Of a DNA stretch of 21,264 bases, positions 15,250 to 21,264 are shown piece after piece. The position numbers and the translations under genes are program-made. How positions within the stretch are numbered: position 1 is the stretch's first letter; each line of letters starts with the position of its first letter. Below the pieces are notes generated by a model that was given only the letters and a program-made list of their open reading frames with translations, made no database searches and was not told the origin of the DNA. This stretch comes from Intestinimonas aquisgranensis. Lineage in GTDB: Bacteria > Bacillota > Clostridia > Oscillospirales > Oscillospiraceae. The DNA lies in NCBI GenBank assembly GCA_020687605.1, contig JAJEQY010000061.1:1-21264 (forward strand), written 5' to 3'.

Positions 15250-15867
15250 ATGGCGATCATCCAGTTTCCGGTGATCGATCCGGTGGCGACCGGTGCAAAC
15301 ATCACACGGCTGCGCCGTGAGCGCGGTTTCACTGTGCGGGATCTTCAGCAGTTCTTCGGCTTTGAGGAGCCCCAGGCGATCTACAAGTGGCAAAGAGGGC
15401 AGAGCCTGCCCAGCATCGACAACCTGTACGCCCTCAGCGCATTGCTCCACATCTCCATGAACGAGATCCTGGTTCCCTCTTCTCATATCGATTCTCTTGA
15501 GCAGCAGGCCGCGGCCTGCTGCTCAAATCATATCACGGCGGTTTTCTTCCGGGCGCAGGGGGTATGGCAAAGCTTCAGTGCCGCGCAGGCCCTTATCCGC
15601 CCGGCGCCCGCCGCCCCGCTCCGCCGGACGGCAGAGGGGACATGCGGCATTCCGGACGACTTTTCTTACCACATACCTCAGGCGAACCTGAAAAGGAATG
15701 GAGACGTATTGGCGGATTTGGGCAGTGAGCGGATTTGCGGTGGACAAATCACGGAGCGGGAAGCGCGCGGTACGAAGCAAATCACGAATCAAGCGACCCG
15801 GCATATCTTATGCCGCTACCTCGTATCAAACATACTAGACTTCTCCGCAGAACACGCAGCCTCATAG
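15250..15867 (+). CDS. XRE-family regulator with an unusual C-terminal extension
   Basis: The frame encodes 205 aa. The start at 15250 has GGAGG 8 nt upstream. Residues 1-80 form a family-typical helix-turn-helix unit: MAIIQFPVIDPVATGANI, then RLRRERGFTVRDLQQFFGF, EEPQAIYKWQRGQSLPSIDNL, and LSALLHISMNEILVP. Residues from about 105 to 205 show no domain and have mixed composition; members I recall are about half this length. The tail may be a lineage-specific extension or the result of a lost stop or frameshift. A perfect 30-bp palindrome (15497-15526) is embedded in codons 83-93 (LEQQAAACCSN). A terminator 50 nt after the stop indicates that transcription does run to the end. Confidence 0.75.
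   Translation: MAIIQFPVIDPVATGANITRLRRERGFTVRDLQQFFGFEEPQAIYKWQRGQSLPSIDNLYALSALLHISMNEILVPSSHIDSLEQQAAACCSNHITAVFFRAQGVWQSFSAAQALIRPAPAAPLRRTAEGTCGIPDDFSYHIPQANLKRNGDVLADLGSERICGGQITEREARGTKQITNQATRHILCRYLVSNILDFSAEHAAS
15497..15526. repeat. Perfect 30-bp palindrome without spacer
   Basis: The half-site TTGAGCAGCAGGCCG is followed directly by its exact reverse complement. The palindrome is flanked by the 7-bp direct repeat TCATATC (15483-15489 and 15528-15534). It lies inside the XRE gene. No T-tract follows, so it is not an ordinary terminator. Confidence 0.9.
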
Positions 15868-15916
15868 TTCATCTGCGCCTGAACCGGCCGCAGCAGCGCC
15901 GCCGTTTTGCCATACC

Positions 15917-15945
15917 CGCCGCGCCCGAAGGCGTGGCGTTTTTTA
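15917..15945 (+). terminator. Rho-independent terminator after the XRE gene
   Basis: CGCCGCGCC (15917-15925), tetraloop CGAA, GGCGTGGCG (15930-15938), then six T. The 9-bp stem has one G-U pair. It faces the end of the minus-strand 218-aa gene, for which the reverse orientation gives no T-tract. Confidence 0.9.
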
Positions 15946-15951
15946 TCTCTG

Positions 15952-16608
15952 TCAGGCGTCGGCGTTCCCACCGTCCGCCGCCCGTTCAATTACGTCGTTC
16001 AGGATGGTCTCAAAGCTGTCGTTGAGATCGAAGGGAGGCACATAGTCCACCTCCGTATTGACCAGGCATTTATCCATCTCCATGGAGCACGCATCGGCCT
16101 GCTTGCTCAGAGCGGCGGCCAGGGCACGAACCCTGTTCCGGTCAAAGTCGATGGTGACCACCTGCCTGGCATCACATCGATAGGTGACCTGGTTCCCGTC
16201 GCTGTTGAACCGGTACCCGGAGCCGCCCCCGGGAATGCTCTTCTCGCTGCTGCGCAGGGCGGTCATGCCGCGGAAGGTCCTGGCCAGGGCCTGCCGCTGC
16301 CGGTTGAGCCCCGTCTCACTGTCCAGATCCAGCGTCAATCTGCTTTTGGCGTCCCGGATGGCCCGGCTGAGCTTCTCCCGCTCGCCCATCATCTCCATGA
16401 GAAAGCCCACGATCTCATTGGCGTGTCCGGCGTACTCGCTGGAGGCGTTTTCCTCCACCACTACATCCGGATCGTCGGCCATCACCTTGCTGCGCAGGTG
16501 CGTCGTCCTGACCTTGAGGATATTCTGTCGGTCCTCCAGGATGTCCATAGCCTGGAGCATGACCGACTGGAGCTTGTTCTGGACACGAAACGCGTCTTTC
16601 AGGTTCAT
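15952..16608 (-). CDS. Uncharacterised 218-aa helical protein
   Basis: I recognise no named domain. The protein starts MNLKDAFRVQNKLQSVML and is mostly helical, with likely coiled coils at about 1-40 and 60-120 (EIVGFLMEMMGEREKLSRAI, SRLTLDLDSETGLNRQRQAL). A short central segment rich in Gly and Ser (SSEKSIPGGGSGYRFNSDGNQ) precedes YRCDARQVVTIDFDRNRVR, and the tail VNTEVDYVPPFDLNDSFE is acidic. There is no signal peptide or membrane segment. GGGGAGG lies 8 nt before the start and a good promoter (16642-16670) precedes it, so it is a real, independently transcribed gene. I have an impression of relatives in other Clostridia genomes, but cannot assign a role. Confidence 0.75.
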   Translation of the reverse strand: MNLKDAFRVQNKLQSVMLQAMDILEDRQNILKVRTTHLRSKVMADDPDVVVEENASSEYAGHANEIVGFLMEMMGEREKLSRAIRDAKSRLTLDLDSETGLNRQRQALARTFRGMTALRSSEKSIPGGGSGYRFNSDGNQVTYRCDARQVVTIDFDRNRVRALAAALSKQADACSMEMDKCLVNTEVDYVPPFDLNDSFETILNDVIERAADGGNADA

Positions 16609-16641
16609 TTGGCTTGCCTCCCCTTGTCTTTTGTCTCATCC

Positions 16642-16670
16642 ATCATAGCTCCAAGTACACCATCTGTCAT
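16642..16670 (-). promoter_or_regulatory. Promoter of the 218-aa protein gene
   Basis: On the minus strand, ATGACA (16670-16665), a 17-nt spacer and TATGAT (16647-16642), 33 nt before the gene start. Confidence 0.6.
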
Positions 16671-16712
16671 TGAACTGCTGGTTTAGTCCAGCCCTTCTCC
16701 CCAAATGCCAAC

Positions 16713-16750
16713 CAGAAAAACGGACAGCGGGATATCCCCGCTGTCCGTTT
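16713..16750 (-). terminator. Terminator of the LysR gene
   Basis: AAACGGACAGCGG (16718-16730) and CCGCTGTCCGTTT (16738-16750) form a 13-bp stem. On the minus strand it ends in TTTTT. The stem overlaps the LysR stop codon (16749-16751). Confidence 0.9.
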
Positions 16751-17651
16751 ACATTCCTCCGGTTTCTTCCGTTCCCGCCGCCAGTTGGGTTTGCAGGCCA
16801 TTCAAAAAGAGCTCCGCCGCCCTGGAAAAGATCTGGGATTTTTTCCACACCAGATACATCCCCAGCTCCAGTCTGGGCTTCAGAGGCCGGAAACACAGAT
16901 TGCTACCGGTGGTATTCACCAGCTTGTCCAGAGTGAAGGCATAGCCCATCCCCTCATCCACCATCAGAGACGCATTATAGATGAGGTTATAGGTGGACAC
17001 GGTGTGGAGCTCGGAGGGCTCCCGCCCAAGCCAGCGGTACAGGCCGCTTTTGTTGTCCACCTGCCGGGAGAGGATCAGTGGCTTGTCCCACAGGTCCCGG
17101 GGAGAGACAGACTCCCGGTGGGCCAGGGGACTGTCCCGCCGCATCAGCACCCCCCAGGTGTCCTTCATGGGCAGCTCCATATAGTGATACTTGATCTTGT
17201 CGATGTCCCCCAGCAGCACCCCGAAGTCCAGCAGCCCCTTGTCCAGCCGTTCGCACACGTCCACGGCGTCCCCGCTGACGATGTGGAACCGGATGCCCGG
17301 ATAGCACGCCTGGAGATGGTTGGCGGCCCGCGCGATCTGGCGCACCCCATCCGTCTCGCCGGTGCCGATATAGATGTCCCCGCTGACGGCGTCGTCGGAC
17401 CGCATGACCTCCCGCTCCGTGCGGTCCACCAGCTCCAGGATCTCCTCCGCCCGTTTCCGCAGCAACATGCCCTCCTGCGTGAGGGTGATCTTCCGGTTGC
17501 CCCGGACCATCAGCTGCTTGCCCAGCTCTTCCTCCAGCTCCCGGAGCTGCCGGGACAGGGTGGGCTGGGTCAGGTGCAGAGACTGGGCCGCCGCCGAAAT
17601 GTTCTGCTCCCGGGCCACGGCCAGAAAGTATTGCAGCACTCTCAGTTCCAT
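16749..17651 (-). CDS. LysR-family transcriptional regulator
   Basis: This 300-aa protein has normal LysR length. The winged helix-turn-helix covers residues 1-60 (ELRVLQYFLAVAREQNISAAA, with LTQPTLSRQLRELEEELG following). The effector-binding domain covers about 90-290 and is complete. The start at 17651 has AGGAGGTGA 7 nt upstream; the longer frame from 17684 starts before this site and is rejected. It is divergent from the acetyltransferase operon and should control it through the dyad at 17694-17718. The inducer is unknown. Its own promoter overlaps the dyad, which fits autorepression. Confidence 0.95.
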   Translation of the reverse strand: MELRVLQYFLAVAREQNISAAAQSLHLTQPTLSRQLRELEEELGKQLMVRGNRKITLTQEGMLLRKRAEEILELVDRTEREVMRSDDAVSGDIYIGTGETDGVRQIARAANHLQACYPGIRFHIVSGDAVDVCERLDKGLLDFGVLLGDIDKIKYHYMELPMKDTWGVLMRRDSPLAHRESVSPRDLWDKPLILSRQVDNKSGLYRWLGREPSELHTVSTYNLIYNASLMVDEGMGYAFTLDKLVNTTGSNLCFRPLKPRLELGMYLVWKKSQIFSRAAELFLNGLQTQLAAGTEETGGM

Positions 17652-17674
17652 ACCGTTCACCTCCTGGTGATTCG

Positions 17675-17704
17675 ATGATAACACAGTTTAGCCATAGTTT
17701 TCAA
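17675..17704 (-). promoter_or_regulatory. LysR gene promoter
   Basis: On the minus strand, TTGAAA (17704-17699), an 18-nt spacer and TATCAT (17680-17675). The -35 overlaps the left half of the LysR dyad, so bound regulator would block it. Confidence 0.6.
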
Positions 17705-17718
17705 GCATAATAAACTAT
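17694..17718. promoter_or_regulatory. LysR-type operator (T-N11-A dyad)
   Basis: ATAGTTT (17694-17700) and AAACTAT (17712-17718) are a perfect 7-bp inverted repeat with an 11-bp centre, so T17700-N11-A17712 fits the LysR box exactly. A second inverted repeat, GATAACA (17677-17683) and TGTTATC (17733-17739), is centred within about 2 bp of the same point and may be the outer, activation-type site. Confidence 0.75.
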
Positions 17719-17731
17719 TCGATATAGGTAT

Positions 17732-17760
17732 TTGTTATCCATTTCAGCAGGTGGTACAAT
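17732..17760 (+). promoter_or_regulatory. Promoter of the acetyltransferase-flavoprotein operon
   Basis: TTGTTA (17732-17737), a 17-nt spacer and TACAAT (17755-17760), 33 nt before the first start codon. The LysR dyad ends 13 bp upstream of the -35, the usual place for activation. The -35 overlaps the outer repeat half-site TGTTATC. Confidence 0.65.
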
Positions 17761-17793
17761 GGAAGCAGAAATTAGTTAAAGTGGGAGTATACG

Positions 17794-18375
17794 ATGGATC
17801 TGAACGCATTTTTGGAGCATTTGAACAGCGGAAAAACCGTACAGGGAGGCAGCGAAGCCCACCAGTTCATGCACGGCGTCAGCCAGGAAGCCCTGCGCAT
17901 CACCGCCGAAATGAACAGCGGCTACCATGAGCCTGAGGAGCTGCGTGCCCTCTTTTCCCGGCTGATCGGACAGCCGGTGGACGAGAGCTTCGGGCTTTTT
18001 CCTCCCTTCTACACCGACTGCGGCAAAAACATCCACATCGGGAAGTACGTTTTTATCAACATGGGGTGTAAATTCCAGGACCAGGGCGGCATCTACATCG
18101 GAGACGGCGCCCTCATCGGCCACAACGTGGTGCTGGCCACCCTCAACCACGCCAAATCCCCCAAGGACCGGAGCAGCATGATCCCCGCCCCCATCCGCAT
18201 CGGCAAGAACGTGTGGATCGGCTCCAATGCCACCATTCTGGCCGGCGTGACCGTCGGCGACGGCGCCATCGTGGCCGCCGGGGCGGTGGTGGCCAGGGAT
18301 GTCCCGGAAAACACCATCGTGGGCGGCGTGCCCGCCAAGATCATCCGACACCTGCGTGAGGAGGAAATGCAATGA
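17794..18375 (+). CDS. Sugar O-acetyltransferase (maltose/galactoside type, hexapeptide repeat)
   Basis: This 193-aa protein of the LbH-MAT type should transfer acetyl from acetyl-CoA to a sugar or a related hydroxyl. A helical N-terminus (1-60) is followed by left-handed beta-helix repeats from about 74: IHIGKYVFINMGC, IYIGDGALIGHNV, IRIGKNVWIGSNATILAGV, and GDGAIVAAGAVVARDVPENT. The likely catalytic His is H119 in LNHA. The C-terminus GGVPAKIIR is family-typical. It is the first gene of the LysR-controlled operon and overlaps the next gene by 4 nt. GTGGGAG precedes the start. The physiological acceptor is unknown. Confidence 0.93.
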   Translation: MDLNAFLEHLNSGKTVQGGSEAHQFMHGVSQEALRITAEMNSGYHEPEELRALFSRLIGQPVDESFGLFPPFYTDCGKNIHIGKYVFINMGCKFQDQGGIYIGDGALIGHNVVLATLNHAKSPKDRSSMIPAPIRIGKNVWIGSNATILAGVTVGDGAIVAAGAVVARDVPENTIVGGVPAKIIRHLREEEMQ

Positions 18376-18911
18376 GCAAGAAAGTCCTGGTCATCTCCAC
18401 CAGTCTGCGTCCCGGCAGCAACTCCGACCTGCTGGCCCAGCGCTTCACCCAGGGCGCCCGGGAGGCAGGACATGAGGTGGAGGTCCTCTCCCTGCGGGGC
18501 AAGGACCTGCGCTTCTGCAACGGCTGCCTGGCCTGCCTGAAAGCCCCCCGGTGCGTCATCCAGGACGACGCCAACGACATCGTGGAGAAAATGGGGGCGG
18601 CGGAGGTTCTCTGCTTTGCCACCCCGGTCTACTACTACGTTATGTCCGGTCAGATGAAGACCCTGCTGGACCGTGCCAATCCTCTCTATTCCGCCGACTA
18701 CGCCTTCCGGGACATCTACCTGCTGGCTGCCGCTGCGGAGGAGGACCCGCACACCGTGGACGGCACCGTCACCGGCCTCACCGGCTGGGTGGACTGCTTT
18801 GAGAAGGCCCGTCTGGCCGGCACCGTCTTTGCCGGCGGCGTCAACGACCCCGGAGAGGTCCAGGACCATCCCGCCATGGAGCAGGCCTATGCGCTGGGCA
18901 AGCGGATTTGA
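18372..18911 (+). CDS. Iron-sulfur flavoprotein-like NAD(P)H/FMN reductase
   Basis: This 179-aa protein has a flavodoxin-like fold. The FMN phosphate loop is STSLRPGSNS (9-18) and the second flavin loop is TPVYYYVMSGQMK (84-96). Cysteines C49-x2-C52-x2-C55-x5-C61 form the compact motif of Isf-type iron-sulfur flavoproteins, which bind a 4Fe-4S cluster close to FMN and pass electrons to small acceptors in anaerobes. It is 179 aa, at the short end for Isf. It overlaps the acetyltransferase by 4 nt and lies 13 nt before the hydrolase-fold gene. Confidence 0.88.
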   Translation: MSKKVLVISTSLRPGSNSDLLAQRFTQGAREAGHEVEVLSLRGKDLRFCNGCLACLKAPRCVIQDDANDIVEKMGAAEVLCFATPVYYYVMSGQMKTLLDRANPLYSADYAFRDIYLLAAAAEEDPHTVDGTVTGLTGWVDCFEKARLAGTVFAGGVNDPGEVQDHPAMEQAYALGKRI

Positions 18912-18924
18912 GGAGGTATCGGAC

Positions 18925-19899
18925 ATGCACGCAAAATATAACGGCTATTCTTTTCCCCTCCGGGATACCGTCACCCGGGAGAAGGTCCATTTCCACAACC
19001 GCTACGGCATCACGCTGTGCGGTGACCTTTACCTCCCCAAGGCATCCACCGGGAGTCTGCCTGCCATCGCGGTGGCCGGTCCCTTCGGCGCCGTGAAGGA
19101 GCAGTGCGCCGGACTCTACGCCGAGGAGCTGGCCAGCCGTGGCTTCGCCGCCCTGGCCTTTGACCCCTCCTTCATCGGGGAGAGCGGCGGCGAAGTTCGG
19201 AACGTGGCCTCCCCCGACATCAACACCGAGGACTTCTCTGCCGCCGTGGACTTCCTCTCAACCCGTGATTTTATCGACCCGGAGCGGGTTGGCATCCTGG
19301 GCATCTGCGGCTGGGGCGGCATGGCTCTCAACGCCGCCGCCATGGACACCCGCATCAAGGCCACGGTGACCTCCACCATGTATGACATGACCCGGGTGAA
19401 CGCCAAGGGCTACTTTGATTCCGCCGACAGCGCCGATGCCCGGCACGAGATAAAAAAAGCCCTCAATGTCCAGCGGACAGAGGACTATAAAACCGGGACC
19501 TATGCCCGGGCGGGCGGCGTGGTGGACCCTCTCCCTGAGGACGCCCCCTTCTTCGTGAAGGACTACTATGACTACTACAAGACGGAGCGGGGTTACACCG
19601 AGCGTTCCCTCAACTCCAATGAGGGCTGGAACACCACCTCGTCCCTTTCCTTTATGAACATGCCCATCCTGCGGTACAGCAACGAGATCCGCAGCGCCGT
19701 GCTGGTCATTCACGGGGACAAGGCCCACTCCTGCTACTTCAGCAAGGACGCCTTGGCCGACATGGTGAAGGACAATCCCTATGCCGGCAACAAGGAGCTG
19801 CTCCTCATCCCCGGCGCCGTCCACACCGACCTCTACGACCGGAAGGACGTCATTCCCTTTGACCGGATTGAGCGCTTCTTCCGTCAGTACCTGAAGTAA
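18925..19899 (+). CDS. Alpha/beta-hydrolase-fold protein with no serine at the nucleophile elbow
   Basis: This 324-aa protein belongs to the dienelactone-hydrolase-like branch (YcjY type): FHNRYGITLCGDLYLP (23-38), SRGFAALAFDPSFIGESGG (71-89), then VGILGICGWGG (122-132). The elbow residue that is Ser in GICASGG-type relatives is Trp130. Cys128 is the only nearby nucleophile. HGDKAHS carries a possible acid, and GAVHTDLYD holds a likely His. As I recall it, GICGWGGMALNA is shared by homologs in other anaerobes, so this is a family feature rather than a local mutation. It may be a Cys enzyme or non-hydrolytic. The start at 18925 has AGGAGG 8 nt upstream; a longer frame would run far into the flavoprotein gene. 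Confidence 0.9.
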   Translation: MHAKYNGYSFPLRDTVTREKVHFHNRYGITLCGDLYLPKASTGSLPAIAVAGPFGAVKEQCAGLYAEELASRGFAALAFDPSFIGESGGEVRNVASPDINTEDFSAAVDFLSTRDFIDPERVGILGICGWGGMALNAAAMDTRIKATVTSTMYDMTRVNAKGYFDSADSADARHEIKKALNVQRTEDYKTGTYARAGGVVDPLPEDAPFFVKDYYDYYKTERGYTERSLNSNEGWNTTSSLSFMNMPILRYSNEIRSAVLVIHGDKAHSCYFSKDALADMVKDNPYAGNKELLLIPGAVHTDLYDRKDVIPFDRIERFFRQYLK

Positions 19900-19923
19900 A
19901 TTTGATACGGGAGGTATGCCGCC

Positions 19924-20433
19924 ATGACCGGAATCCTGACCATGCTCCTGGCCATCCTGGGTCTCTCCGCCTGCTCGGCGGGTGAGACATCCGCAGCCCC
20001 CGTCACCCCGCCCCCCACCCAGGCGGTGGTATCGGAGCAGGAGACGCCCTCGCCCTCCGGGGAGACGGCGTCCGGTGAGGAGGAGACCAAGTTGAAGATC
20101 ACAGTGGGAGACGAGGAGCTGCTGGCCACCTTCGAGGACAACCCCTCCGCTGAGGAGTTCCGGGACCTGCTGGCCCAGGGTCCGGTGACGGTGGAGATGG
20201 ACGACTATGGCGGCTTTGAAAAGGTGGGACCCCTGGGCACGACTCTGACCCGGAGCGATGAACAGATCACCACACAGCCCGGTGACGTGATTCTCTATCA
20301 GGGGAACCAGATCACCATCTACTACGGCACCAACACCTGGAGCTTTACACGGCTGGCCAGGATCGACGACCCCACCGACCTGCGGGAAAAGCTGGGGGAT
20401 GGGACGGTCTCGGTCACCTTTTCTCTGGAATAG
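19924..20433 (+). CDS. Cyclophilin-like-fold lipoprotein
   Basis: This 169-aa protein starts with a short signal peptide and lipobox L14-S-A-C17, so it should be a membrane-anchored lipoprotein. A low-complexity linker rich in Pro, Ser, Thr and Glu (18-54) follows. Residues 55-169 match the cyclophilin-like domain: KLKITVGDEELLATFEDN, AQGPVTVEMDDYGGFEKVG, and QPGDVILYQGNQITIYYGTN. These domains resemble cyclophilin but are generally not proven prolyl isomerases. The n-region lacks Lys or Arg, which is unusual. An in-frame stop at 19903-19905 excludes a longer start, and GGGAGG lies 8 nt upstream. It is the fourth gene of the LysR-linked operon. Confidence 0.85.
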   Translation: MTGILTMLLAILGLSACSAGETSAAPVTPPPTQAVVSEQETPSPSGETASGEEETKLKITVGDEELLATFEDNPSAEEFRDLLAQGPVTVEMDDYGGFEKVGPLGTTLTRSDEQITTQPGDVILYQGNQITIYYGTNTWSFTRLARIDDPTDLREKLGDGTVSVTFSLE

Positions 20434-20445
20434 GAGGTCATTTAC

Positions 20446-21198
20446 ATGGCAGTCAAGCAGACCGCGGGCCGTGAGGCCCTGGGGGAGTTTGCCCCCAAAT
20501 TCGCAGAATTGAACGACGACGTACTGTTCGGTGAGGTGTGGAGCCGGGAGGACAAGCTCTCTCTCCGGGACCGCTCCCTGGTGACGGTGGTGGCCCTCAT
20601 GGCCCAGGGGCTGGTGGACAGCTCCTTCCAGTACCACCTGGCCACTGCCCGGAAGAACGGCATTACCCGGGAGGAGATTGCCGAGATTCTGACCCACGCC
20701 GCCTTCTATGCCGGCTGGCCCAAGGCCTGGGCGGCCTTCCGCATGGCCAAGGAGGTATGGGCTGAGGATGCCGGCGATGACGGCAAGGCCCGCCACCAGC
20801 AGGAGATGGTCTTCCCCATCGGCGCTCCCAATGACGGCTTTGCCCGGTACTTCGTGGGCCGGAGCTACCTGTACCCCCTCTCCACCGACCAGGTGGGGGT
20901 ATACAACGTGACCTTTGAGCCGGGCTGCCGCAACAACTGGCACATCCACCACGCCGCCATGGGCGGCGGACAGCTGCTCCTCTGCGTGGCCGGCCGGGGC
21001 TGGTACCAGGAGTGGGGCAAGGAGGCCCGGGAGCTGCACCCCGGCGATGTGGTCAACATTCCGCCGGAGGTCAAGCACTGGCACGGCGCCGCCCGGGACA
21101 GCTGGTTCTCCCACCTGGCCCTGGAGGTACCCGGTGAGGACACCTCCAATGAGTGGCTGGAGGCTGTCTCCGACGAGGCATACGGGCAGCTGGGCTGA
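20446..21198 (+). CDS. Carboxymuconolactone decarboxylase - cupin fusion protein
   Basis: This 250-aa protein has two domains. Residues 10-110 match the carboxymuconolactone decarboxylase family (LSLRDRSLVTVVALMAQG at 39-56, NGITREEIAEILTHAAFYAG at 71-90). The CxxC of AhpD-type peroxidase members is absent, so it is not an AhpD-like reductase. Residues 120-235 form a cupin with metal ligands H166 and H168, probably Q176, and H211 or H213. Proteins of this build are common in bacterial redox operons, with no single proven reaction. AGGAGG precedes the start. It is the last operon gene visible; 21199-21264 shows no clear terminator or gene. Confidence 0.92.
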   Translation: MAVKQTAGREALGEFAPKFAELNDDVLFGEVWSREDKLSLRDRSLVTVVALMAQGLVDSSFQYHLATARKNGITREEIAEILTHAAFYAGWPKAWAAFRMAKEVWAEDAGDDGKARHQQEMVFPIGAPNDGFARYFVGRSYLYPLSTDQVGVYNVTFEPGCRNNWHIHHAAMGGGQLLLCVAGRGWYQEWGKEARELHPGDVVNIPPEVKHWHGAARDSWFSHLALEVPGEDTSNEWLEAVSDEAYGQLG

Positions 21199-21264
21199 GT
21201 TCCCTGCACACAAAAGCGTTCCCCGTGCGGCTGTAAGTTTTGAGCGGCAGCAGAAGAAGGGGAC

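Noticed and set aside
19258..21213. 651-codon open frame on the minus strand
   Set aside because: It is antisense to three well-supported genes, has no family match, and arises from GC-rich third-codon positions.
21199..21264. Possible terminator after the CMD-cupin gene
   Set aside because: No stable stem followed by a T-tract is visible before the window ends.

Overview
The window reads as chromosome of a GC-rich, gut-type Clostridia bacterium, most likely Oscillospiraceae or a relative (Flavonifractor/Lawsonibacter-like). This is inferred from Gram-positive ribosome binding sites (AGGAGG-type), Clostridia-type protein families and GC-rich codon use, not from a marker gene. No rRNA, tRNA or CRISPR was seen.

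Layout. (1) 1-1563 is the 3' part of a large serine recombinase, the end of an integrative element whose body lies off the left edge. It is visibly less GC-rich than what follows. About 30 bp after its stop the reading frame of a host XRE-type membrane regulator resumes in mid-gene (1592-2002), so the element appears to have split that gene. (2) 2130-4278 holds a DUF3089 lipoprotein with its own promoter and terminator, then a two-gene unit of a small two-TM protein and a TetR regulator. (3) 4442-8874 (minus) is sbcDC, the SbcC/SbcD nuclease, with overlapping genes and a clear promoter. (4) 9292-13459 is a tightly packed seven-gene operon from one strong-looking promoter (TTGACG-17-TATGAT): chloramphenicol acetyltransferase, peptide deformylase, TIGR04076 protein, SDR oxidoreductase, YfcE-like phosphodiesterase, DUF6933-like protein, and a DUF5714-arsenate-reductase fusion. 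Most neighbours overlap by 1-16 nt. (5) 13584-16608 holds short units: an XRE regulator, DUF2200, a pair of small basic proteins (one of only 57 codons), a second XRE regulator containing a perfect 30-bp palindrome, and an uncharacterised 218-aa protein. (6) 16749-21198 is a LysR regulator divergent from a five-gene operon: hexapeptide acetyltransferase, iron-sulfur flavoprotein-like reductase, alpha/beta-hydrolase-fold protein, cyclophilin-like lipoprotein and a carboxymuconolactone-decarboxylase/cupin fusion. The intergenic region carries a textbook T-N11-A LysR dyad lying between and over two opposed promoters.

How the parts work together. Regions 4 and 6 look like two separately regulated stress or detoxification operons. 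Region 4 combines an antibiotic-modifying enzyme, an extra deformylase and an arsenate-reductase domain. Region 6 is a LysR-controlled redox operon of a type met in other anaerobes. The least familiar items are the cat-def coupled operon, the DUF5714-ArsC fusion, the small-protein pair and the palindrome. None is proven here to be a new system.
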